A DNA stretch of 64,000 nt from an uncultured Bacilli bacterium (GTDB lineage Bacteria > Bacillota_I > Bacilli_A > RF39 > UBA660): positions 1 to 64,000 of the forward strand of contig CAKOSP010000003.1 in the NCBI GenBank assembly GCA_934102335.1, in the 5' to 3' direction. The position numbers were made by a program, and so were the translations under genes. Below the pieces are notes generated by a model. The model did not search any database and was not told the DNA's origin. It worked only from the letters and a program-made list of their open reading frames with translations. Every line of letters starts with the position of its first letter. The first letter of the stretch is position 1. This document shows, piece after piece, positions 9,421 through 16,043 of this stretch.

Positions 9421-11047
9421 AGAGGTCTAACAAATGAAACTTTTTGCCTAAATTATCAGAAAGTGTATTTATACTTTCGCCTGTTTTAATAAAAATATCC
9501 AATTTAATTTGTTTATCACTTTGTTTATGAACTATTATTTTATCTATTAGTTCATTAAATACATCACTATAACATTCATTATCTTCTAAACAATTTTCTA
9601 ACACATTTTTAATTTCATTTATTTTATTTTCGATATAATTCTTACCTTTCTTATTATTTTTTAATTCATTCATTTTACTTTGACATATACTTAAATCTTC
9701 ATTTATTAAAACTATCTGTTTTTTGTAATCTTCTTTAGATAAGTATTCTTCCATAACTAATTCTAATAATTTAGCTTTTTTATTATTAAATAGTGATATT
9801 TTAGATTCTAAACTTTTAATTTCTACCTCATTATTATTTGATTCTAAATAATTCCTACACTCATTTAATATTTCATCAAAGATAGTGTTTCTTTTTTTTA
9901 ACAGTTTATTAAACGTATCTTTAAATACTACATCTAATTCAAATTCAAATACTCTAGGATTAGAACAACCTTTTAAACTCTCACGCCTGTATACCTGACA
10001 CTCCCATACAGGATTATTTTTTCTTTTTCCAGCACTTGATCTATGATAAGTTAAATTATGACAACCACAATATATTTTTCCTGAATATGTATATCTATTT
10101 TGAAATACTTCCTTATTAACTACTCGATTAGTAAAACTTTTCTGTCTTTGTTTTAGTTTAATATTAGCTCTTTCCCATAATTCTTCAGATACAATAGGAG
10201 GAACATTATTATAATCTTTATAGATAATCCAATCAGATTCATTTAATTTTTTCTTTTGTTTAGTACGATAATCTAGTACTTTTGATTTGTGTCCACAATA
10301 ATATCCTTTATATTTTGGGTTTTCTATAATTCTTGTAAGTATTGTTGGATCAATTTTTCTACCAGTTCTACTTTTATAACCTAAGCTAAACAAATATCTT
10401 GACACCTTAGATAATCCATCCATAGTATTAGCATACCTATCAAATATTACTTTAATCATTTTTGCTTGCACCTCATCAATTACCAATTTTCCTTTGTTTT
10501 TTTTATAACCATAAATATTAGAGCAACCTAACACAACACCATTATCAATACTTCTTTTCATTCCAAATGAGACCCTTTCAGAAAGTTTTCTTACTTCATC
10601 TTGAGCAATTGAAGACATTATTGTAAGCCTAAGTTCTGAATCGGGTAATATGGTATTTATATTATCATTTAAAAAATATACCCCAACACCATTCGATAAT
10701 AATTCTTGTGTATATTTAATGCTATCTAGTGTATTTCTTGAAAATCTAGATATTTCTTTAGTCAAAATTAAGTCAAACTTATGTCTATTTGCATCCTCAA
10801 TCATTTTTAAAAACTCTTCACGTTTTTTAACTTGTGTCCCACTTATTCCTTCATCAATATATGAACCCACAAAATCCCAGTTAGGAACTTTAGTTATATA
10901 ATCATTAAAAAAAGAGATTTGACTTGTAAGTGAATGCAATTGTTCGTCTTTATCAGTTGAAACTCTTGCATAAAAACATACCCTCAGATTCAACTCTTGT
11001 AACGGAATTCCTTTCATAATATTATTTCTAACTGTATATAAGTCCAT
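9407..11047 (-). CDS. Large serine recombinase of the spoVD-interrupting element
   Basis: A 546-residue site-specific recombinase. The N-terminal resolvase domain (about 20-165) has the catalytic serine in FYARVSTD and the usual ISRFSRNTLD and SSIAQDEVRKLSERV segments. The Recombinase domain follows (about 185-290), then a Cys-rich zinc ribbon (YCGC...WEC...GC) and a long coiled coil. This is the architecture of phage integrases and of SpoIVCA-type excision recombinases. AAGGAG precedes the start. The gene ends at the element boundary: its last codons (YTTN and stop) are read from host DNA beyond the core at 9421-9422. Confidence 0.94.
   Translation of the reverse strand: MDLYTVRNNIMKGIPLQELNLRVCFYARVSTDKDEQLHSLTSQISFFNDYITKVPNWDFVGSYIDEGISGTQVKKREEFLKMIEDANRHKFDLILTKEISRFSRNTLDSIKYTQELLSNGVGVYFLNDNINTILPDSELRLTIMSSIAQDEVRKLSERVSFGMKRSIDNGVVLGCSNIYGYKKNKGKLVIDEVQAKMIKVIFDRYANTMDGLSKVSRYLFSLGYKSRTGRKIDPTILTRIIENPKYKGYYCGHKSKVLDYRTKQKKKLNESDWIIYKDYNNVPPIVSEELWERANIKLKQRQKSFTNRVVNKEVFQNRYTYSGKIYCGCHNLTYHRSSAGKRKNNPVWECQVYRRESLKGCSNPRVFEFELDVVFKDTFNKLLKKRNTIFDEILNECRNYLESNNNEVEIKSLESKISLFNNKKAKLLELVMEEYLSKEDYKKQIVLINEDLSICQSKMNELKNNKKGKNYIENKINEIKNVLENCLEDNECYSDVFNELIDKIIVHKQSDKQIKLDIFIKTGESINTLSDNLGKKFHLLDLYTTN
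9425..9437 (+). repeat. Near-terminal inverted repeat of the element, recombinase end
   Basis: GTCTAACAAATGA lies 3 bases inside the core on the spoVD 3' side. It is the inverted partner of 13723-13735 with one mismatch. The spacing from the core differs at the two ends (2 against about 12 bases). This asymmetry could mark the recombinase-binding arms of attP. Confidence 0.65.
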
Positions 11048-11107
11048 AAATATCTCCTTAAGTTATTATTTTATAATGATCAATATTCCTAATAGAATTA
11101 TATTTTA

Positions 11108-11137
11108 AATATAACCGCTTGATTTTTATTTTTTCAA
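11108..11137 (-). promoter_or_regulatory. Sigma-A-like promoter for the recombinase
   Basis: On the minus strand TTGAAA (11132-11137) is followed after 18 bases by TATATT (11108-11113), about 60 bases before the recombinase start. It looks like a vegetative-type promoter; I could not make a convincing sporulation-sigma promoter here. Confidence 0.5.
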
Positions 11138-11191
11138 ATTTAACAGCTACAATCGACAACTAATTTATATTTTTCGCACATCTTTTACACA

Positions 11192-11246
11192 TTTAAGTTT
11201 ATTTTTAATAAATTAAAAAAAGAACTTAAAATATTTAAGTTCCACA
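11192..11246 (-). terminator. Terminator copy 1 (also an imperfect direct repeat)
   Basis: Read on the minus strand, GAACTTAAA-TAT-TTTAAGTTC followed by seven T is a good intrinsic terminator for the three-gene unit at 11295-13115. The whole block of about 54 bases recurs with few changes at 13511-13564, in the same orientation. The 247-base gap 11048-11294 holds only this block and the recombinase promoter. Confidence 0.7.
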
Positions 11247-11294
11247 TATCCGCTTTTATTTTATCAAAAAATTTAAATGTCAATAATTATCTTC

Positions 11295-11945
11295 TTAATT
11301 CTTATTAGTTTCTTTAGTTATAATTATTTTACTAATAAGATTATAAACTCTCTTATAATATGAAATAGTATAAATATCAAAATATAAAGACGGGCCTAAA
11401 CTTTCATATTCAATTGAACCTGGCTTAAAATAAACACTTTTATACTTAATTCCCATTATGTCTTTTTTAAAAGGAATTTTATCCAAAATGTTAAAAATAC
11501 TCTCCAAGTTTTTTATTTCATTTAGACAATCTTCTTTAGAATAATTATAGTATTCCGTATAAATATACAAATCCTTTTTATCTATAAGATTTTTAATGTA
11601 CTTAATAACTTCCACATTAGTTAACCTATTTTGCATATACTTCTGTAACTCCTGATGAATCTGTATATTATCACACAAAGACAATCTTTTTTTTAATTTA
11701 CTGTCTAACACTACACAAACAATATTACTTTGCTTATAATCCTCAAGTATTTTAATTAGATCTTTATATTTGTTTTCATATATATTAATCTTTTTAACCT
11801 CAGGATAATATTTTATTACATTAAAATAATTAACAACACAACTCATAAAGCATTTTAAATCAATTTTTTTATTATTTAAAACAGCATCTATTTCTATATA
11901 ATTTCCATTCAATATACCATTTATAAATTTTTCTATTTTATTCAT
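11295..11945 (-). CDS. Element protein of unknown function (216 residues)
   Basis: I do not recognise this protein. It is acidic and Lys/Ile/Asn-rich with predicted helices and no signal peptide or membrane helix, so probably cytoplasmic. The ATG at 11943-11945 is preferred over the upstream one at 11999 because GAGG sits 6 bases before it; from the upstream start it would overlap the previous gene by 17 bases. It is last in a three-gene unit with 11983-12363 and 12354-13115 and is followed by a terminator. Confidence 0.65.
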   Translation of the reverse strand: MNKIEKFINGILNGNYIEIDAVLNNKKIDLKCFMSCVVNYFNVIKYYPEVKKINIYENKYKDLIKILEDYKQSNIVCVVLDSKLKKRLSLCDNIQIHQELQKYMQNRLTNVEVIKYIKNLIDKKDLYIYTEYYNYSKEDCLNEIKNLESIFNILDKIPFKKDIMGIKYKSVYFKPGSIEYESLGPSLYFDIYTISYYKRVYNLISKIIITKETNKN

Positions 11946-11982
11946 AACATTCCTCAAATAATTATAACAAAGAACTAGATAA

Positions 11983-12363
11983 TTATCTAGTTCTTTCATT
12001 TATTATATGTTCGTTTTTAATAAATTCCAAATAATTTCTAACCACTTCGAGTTGTTCTTTACTCAAAGAATCTAAATTTAAACTTCTTATTTGTTCAAAT
12101 TTATAATCAAAGTCATAAATACTTCTCCTTTGTATAGCACTATATTGAGCATCTTCTGGCTTTGGATAAAACGCATGAGTATCAGAAGTTGGATTATTTA
12201 AATTTCTATAAACCACTTTTCTATAAGGATTAGATGCATCTGGATAATGAATATGTGAATGTGAATTACTATATATATTTTTAAAATTATAAACTTCTGC
12301 TGCGCCATCATGCTTGTCCACAATTTGCATTTCATTATCTGGTGTTATGTAAGCTAATTGCAT
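11983..12363 (-). CDS. Element protein of unknown function (126 residues)
   Basis: An unrecognised soluble protein. The first 70 residues hold many His, Tyr and Asn (NSHSHIHYPDAS), and the last 45 form a probable helix (SLSKEQLEVVRNYLEFIKN). It overlaps the upstream zincin-like gene by 10 bases and has AAAGGAG before the start, so the two are co-translated. The His-rich stretch could bind metal, but that is speculation. Confidence 0.7.
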   Translation of the reverse strand: MQLAYITPDNEMQIVDKHDGAAEVYNFKNIYSNSHSHIHYPDASNPYRKVVYRNLNNPTSDTHAFYPKPEDAQYSAIQRRSIYDFDYKFEQIRSLNLDSLSKEQLEVVRNYLEFIKNEHIINERTR

Positions 12364-13115
12364 AATCTTATTCTCCTTTCTCTATCTATATCTATACACA
12401 ATTTATGTGTTTGATAGCTTTCTATAATAGCTTCAATTATTTCATCTTTTTTAGGAAGCCCATAATATATACAATTAACATGTTCGTCTTTTCCATTATA
12501 TGGAATTCCTAAAATATTCCAATATAAAAAATCAATTTGAGACTTTAAAATAAAATTGTTATTTAACATGGAAATCATTAAATAATTTATAAGATTAATT
12601 TTAGATGCGTTACTTAAAAACATTTCATATATAATTTTTGCAGATCTAATATTTGAATCTATTTCATCAGGAAAAAAATCGTGATACATTCTAACATTAT
12701 TCTTAAAGTTTGTTTTCAAAAAATCACTTACATTCAATATATGTGATATACCATCGTCAATATTTTCCCTATATCTACACTGAAGCACATGATTAATTTC
12801 ATGCAATAGTAAACTAAAATAATCTATTATGAGCTGTTCTTTAGAAAGAAAATTTAACTTATATGCAGCCTCTAATTTAGCTATATTTAAAATGATTTTT
12901 TTATCACTACGTATGTATACCCCGTTATTCTCAATATTACTATTAAATTGAACAGTTCTTAGAAATTTATCACTTATGTTGAAATAATCAATAATATCAA
13001 AAATATAATCAAAACTTCGTGTAGTATCACTAATTGTATTAAATTCTAAAAAATTACAATATTCAAAAAGTATTTCTGATAATACAGGATTGCTATTCAT
13101 TAACATTTCTTTCAT
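12354..13115 (-). CDS. Element-borne zincin-like metallopeptidase candidate
   Basis: A 253-residue protein whose only clear motif is LLHEINHVLQ at about residues 127-136. This is an HExxH zinc site, followed about 40 residues later by DEIDSN, which could supply the third ligand as in ImmA/IrrE-like peptidases. The rest is helical, with no signal peptide. It is first in the three-gene unit and has its own promoter (13140-13169). In many mobile elements such peptidases cleave a repressor and trigger excision; here no repressor is seen, so that role is only a hypothesis. Confidence 0.6.
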   Translation of the reverse strand: MKEMLMNSNPVLSEILFEYCNFLEFNTISDTTRSFDYIFDIIDYFNISDKFLRTVQFNSNIENNGVYIRSDKKIILNIAKLEAAYKLNFLSKEQLIIDYFSLLLHEINHVLQCRYRENIDDGISHILNVSDFLKTNFKNNVRMYHDFFPDEIDSNIRSAKIIYEMFLSNASKINLINYLMISMLNNNFILKSQIDFLYWNILGIPYNGKDEHVNCIYYGLPKKDEIIEAIIESYQTHKLCIDIDRERRIRLCN

Positions 13116-13139
13116 AATTTCTCCAAAATAAATGATTAT

Positions 13140-13169
13140 ATTCTAAACCCAATATATACCATTTGTCAA
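13140..13169 (-). promoter_or_regulatory. Promoter of the element cargo unit
   Basis: Minus strand: TTGACA (13164-13169), 18-base spacer, TAGAAT (13140-13145), then GGAG and the start at 13115. A good vegetative-type promoter. Confidence 0.6.
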
Positions 13170-13288
13170 CTTCTTTAGTAAGCAATTCCTCACTTAATCA
13201 ATTAATATTTTAACATAAGAATTTACTTTTAAATTTATCATTTTAGCAATACACTATTTTGTGAATATTTAAATCTATAATACACAAG

Positions 13289-13495
13289 TTAAAACAAAAT
13301 TTTATAATTATATATATTATTAAGATAATCATCATCAATTTTGTTTTTTTCAAATGCTATTTTTTTTATTAATTTATCAGTACAAAAACCATACATTCCG
13401 TCATCTATAATATTAATTTTTTTTAAATATTCTAGTAATTTAATACTAATTTCTAATTCAATAATTTTAGATGGAATTATGTTTTTATCTTTCAT
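13289..13495 (-). CDS. Small element protein (68 residues), possible excision accessory
   Basis: A 68-residue protein with an AAAGGA site upstream. It begins with a helical IIELEISIKLLEYLKKINIIDDGMYG segment resembling the small proteins often found beside serine recombinases in Bacillota elements. It lies between the host 5' gene fragment and the cargo unit. It is too short to assign; a directionality factor is one possibility. The gap 13116-13288 carries only the cargo promoter. Confidence 0.5.
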   Translation of the reverse strand: MKDKNIIPSKIIELEISIKLLEYLKKINIIDDGMYGFCTDKLIKKIAFEKNKIDDDYLNNIYNYKILF

Positions 13496-13510
13496 ATGTC
13501 TGTCCTTTCT

Positions 13511-13564
13511 TTTAAGTTTATTTTTACATAAAAGAAAAAAGAACCTAAGTATTTAAGTTCTACA
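13511..13564 (-). terminator. Terminator copy 2, near the spoVD 5' junction
   Basis: On the minus strand GAACTTAAATACTTAGGTTC followed by T-rich sequence forms a hairpin. The block is an imperfect direct repeat of 11192-11246. It lies after the spoVD 5' fragment and just before the small element gene, so it would stop host-operon transcription entering the element. The rest of the gap 13565-13729 shows no gene. Confidence 0.6.
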
Positions 13565-13722
13565 AAAAATACAAATATATAGTTTATCCATCTAATAGCC
13601 ATTAAATTACATTGCTAATTTCAATATTTACACAGTAAATACAAAAAGTTCACATTTTAATAAATAGTCTAACACCATGCTTTCTAATATTTTTACTAGT
13701 CATTCCTCTAATAGTAAGGGTA

Positions 13723-13735
13723 TCATTTATTAGAC
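13723..13735 (+). repeat. Near-terminal inverted repeat of the element, spoVD 5' side
   Basis: TCATTTATTAGAC, whose reverse complement GTCTAATAAATGA matches 9425-9437 at 12 of 13 positions. It starts about 12 bases inside the core at 13748-13749. Confidence 0.65.
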
Positions 13736-13747
13736 AGTAAGGTGCAG

Positions 13748-14995
13748 AGGTGTAACTGATACTCCTTGTCCAAAAGCTGTAGTTGCAGTTTCAACTGGGC
13801 CCATTTTATTAACATTAAAAAGTATACCTGATGACTCTCCATTTAAATCAATGCCCGTTTTTGAACCAAATCCAAATTTTTTTATATAATCCATTAATCT
13901 TTGAGTACCTAATTTCTCCCCCAAAGACACAAACCCTGTATTACATGAGTTTTCTACAACCTGTAAATAAGTTTCTGTACCATGTCCACCATGTTTCCAA
14001 CAATGAAGTGTTGATCCATTTACATTAACCGATCCTGTATCCGTATAAGTATCCGTAAATAAATCAATTGTTTTTTCTTCCAAGGAAGAAGCAAGAGTTA
14101 TAATTTTAAAAGTACTACCAGGTTCAAAAGTCATCCATATTGGTAAGTTTCTATTAATTATCTCCGTTGAAGAATTTTGATAATTGTTAGAATCAAAAGT
14201 TGGTCTAGAAGCCATAGCCAGTATTTCACTAGTATTTGGGTCCATGGCTATAATCATAGCTCCTTCAGCATTATATTTTTTCATAGCATTATCAACTTCA
14301 TTTTCCGCTGCTAACTGCAAATCTAAATCAATAGTAAGACTTATATCAATTCCACTTGTCGGAGCTTCATAAACTTCCGCTAAATTAAGTTTATGTCCCT
14401 TACCATCTGATAAATATTTAATTGAACCATCTTTACCTGTTAAATAATCATTATAATATAGTTCTAAGCCAGAAAGACCTTGATTATCAATCCCTACATA
14501 ACCTAACACATGGCTTAAAATTTCTGGATATTTATAATCTCTTTTAGATTCTTTTAATAAATATACTCCTTCAATATTTAAATCACTTAATTTTTGGGCA
14601 GTTTCATAACTTAATTTTCTACCTTCAGGATGAACCTTTTCTATCGAAACATTTTTACTTAAATGCTTATATATATTTTTATAATCAACGTTTAAAACCT
14701 CAGCTATTTTTCTTGAGGCATCTTCTTTGTCTTTTATCTGATTTGGAACTACAACCAAAAGTGTTGTTGTAAGATTACCTGCTAGCTCCTTACCTTTTCG
14801 ATCTAAAATTCTTCCTCTATCAGCTTGAACAGGCAAATTTCTACTCCACAAATTCTCTGCCAAAGTATTTAATTTTTTATAATCAAACACTTGAATCCAA
14901 AACACCTTTATAATAATAACCACTAATAATACTGCAAAACACAAAAAAACAATTCGCATTCGAGTATGTATTTCATTAAAAAACAATATTATCAC
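13748..14995 (-). CDS. spoVD: SpoVD-like PBP, N-terminal part (gene split by element)
   Basis: The first 416 residues of a class B PBP: a short cytoplasmic tail, one membrane helix (about 14-35), the dimerisation domain beginning SRNLPVQADRGRILDRKG, and the first half of the transpeptidase domain with the catalytic serine in S294-T-F-K297 and S350-C-N. The KTG box is missing; it lies 4.3 kb away at 8755-9420. After the core the frame runs only five codons into the element before a stop (13730). The position after the two-PASTA PBP and before mraY, and the single PASTA of the rejoined protein, match SpoVD. The start is GTG 14995, or a TTG three codons later preceded by AGGTGAT. Confidence 0.9.
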
Positions 14996-15087
14996 CTAAA
15001 AAAATATATGCATTTACGTAAAAAAGCAATATATTTATTGAATATTTTCTAAGTTTATTGTATTTTATAATTAAGGAGAATATTAAA

Positions 15088-15801
15088 ATGGTGCAAAGAA
15101 AATATTATGATTATGCAAAAGATGCTTATTTTACAACAGAAAGAAATACAAAATATGATATTAACAAAATTAGAAATAATAGTGTAAAACCAAACACTCA
15201 AATTAAAAGAAAAGACCAAGTTATTAATAATCCCAAAGCCAAAAGAAAACAAATACTAGCCAATAAATTCTTAGTAGGACTCATAAGTGGTATTATTGTA
15301 AGTGCTAGTCTAGGAGTTGGATTTAATGTCGCCAAAGATGCATACACCGATTCAATATTAAATTATAAGGCTGGTGCTCATTTTGCCCAGTATCATTATA
15401 GTACTTATTCAAAAGAAGGATATACCATGTATAATGATGATTACACTGCAAAATATGTTTTTACACAAACCGATTATGATCCTGATACAGCCTTATATTA
15501 CATTTATGACTCATATGAGTATTATCCTCAAAAACACATGAACGAAGTCATTAAAAACTTATCAAGAATGGACTCAAAAAATGAATTAGGTTATAAAAAT
15601 ATTAAAAGTTTTGAAGACTATTATAAAAGTCTAGGTTATGAAACAGAACAAGATTATCGAAAAGAATATTCTAAAGTTGCTTTGGATGACATAAAAAAAC
15701 GAGCACAAATTAATCAAGAAAATGATGCTTTTCCATTTTCATATGATTATGAAAGTGACTCATATGGAATCAAAACAGTCCAAACTAAGAAAGGAAGATA
15801 A
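15088..15801 (+). CDS. Single-pass membrane protein, unknown
   Basis: A 237-residue protein, not recognised. The start at 15088 is chosen because AAGGAG lies at 15073-15078; the frame is open 10 codons further upstream. A Lys-rich, Tyr-rich N-terminal part of about 55 residues precedes one membrane helix (FLVGLISGIIVSASLGVGF), and a Tyr/Asp-rich domain follows outside. It sits on the opposite strand inside the dcw cluster, between pbpB and the spoVD-like gene, and is followed one base later by a DUF1292-type gene. Confidence 0.65.
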   Translation: MVQRKYYDYAKDAYFTTERNTKYDINKIRNNSVKPNTQIKRKDQVINNPKAKRKQILANKFLVGLISGIIVSASLGVGFNVAKDAYTDSILNYKAGAHFAQYHYSTYSKEGYTMYNDDYTAKYVFTQTDYDPDTALYYIYDSYEYYPQKHMNEVIKNLSRMDSKNELGYKNIKSFEDYYKSLGYETEQDYRKEYSKVALDDIKKRAQINQENDAFPFSYDYESDSYGIKTVQTKKGR

Positions 15802-15802
15802 A

Positions 15803-16027
15803 ATGAATAACGTTACCTTAACTACTTTAGAAGATGAAAAAAAATATGTAGTTTTAGATGAAATACAAGGAACAAATAAATATGTTTATTTATTAGACCC
15901 TGAAGACGAAGAAAATATGACTATAAGAAAAGAAATTTTAAAAGATAATGAAAAATATCTACAGGGTTTAAATGATGACAATGAGTTTACAGAAGCCATT
16001 ACTTTATATCAACAAAAAAACGCTTAA
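15803..16027 (+). CDS. DUF1292 (YrzB-like) protein
   Basis: A 74-residue acidic protein starting at ATG 15803, one base after the previous stop and with GGAAGA upstream; the frame is open further upstream but overlaps the previous gene. The pattern ITLEDE.K.YVVLDEI....KYVYLLDPEDEENM fits the DUF1292/YrzB family of small cytoplasmic proteins of unknown role. In Bacillus yrzB is next to yrrK and yrzL, not in the dcw cluster, so the location is unusual. Confidence 0.75.
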   Translation: MNNVTLTTLEDEKKYVVLDEIQGTNKYVYLLDPEDEENMTIRKEILKDNEKYLQGLNDDNEFTEAITLYQQKNA

Positions 16028-16043
16028 AAAAGCGTTTTTTTAT
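16019..16043. terminator. Terminator between DUF1292 gene and pbpB
   Basis: AACGCTT-AAAA-AAGCGTT followed by seven T on the plus strand, with A-runs on the other side. It can serve both converging genes. Confidence 0.8.

Larger units (their letters stand above)
9421..13749 (-). mobile_element. 4.33 kb serine-recombinase element inserted in spoVD
   Basis: The element runs between two copies of a CT core (minus strand: 9422-9421 and 13749-13748). Near-terminal inverted repeats lie at 9425-9437 (GTCTAACAAATGA) and 13723-13735 (TCATTTATTAGAC), matching at 12 of 13 positions. Contents in transcription order: a 68-residue protein, a zincin-like protein, two unknown proteins and the recombinase, all on the minus strand like the host gene. 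Joining the flanks at CT gives ...GTT ACA CCT ATA CAA CAA..., i.e. V-T-P-I-Q-Q, an intact class B PBP frame. No conjugation, replication or phage structural genes are present. The boundaries are inferred from frame restoration and the repeats. Confidence 0.85.

Noticed and set aside
9421..13753. The 6-base match ACCTCT at both junctions as the target duplication
   Set aside because: Joining the flanks with that alignment puts the 3' part out of frame (LYNKLMRF...). Only the CT dinucleotide offset by two bases restores VTPIQQINAV.
13748..14995. The spoVD 5' part as a decayed pseudogene
   Set aside because: There are no internal stops or frameshifts in either part, all catalytic motifs are intact, and the flanks rejoin cleanly in frame. 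Decay would be expected to show damage.
14996..15087. Sporulation-sigma (SigE-type) promoter before the spoVD-like gene
   Set aside because: A CATATATT and an ATATT occur but at a spacing of 17 bases and not the usual 13-14, so the match is not convincing.
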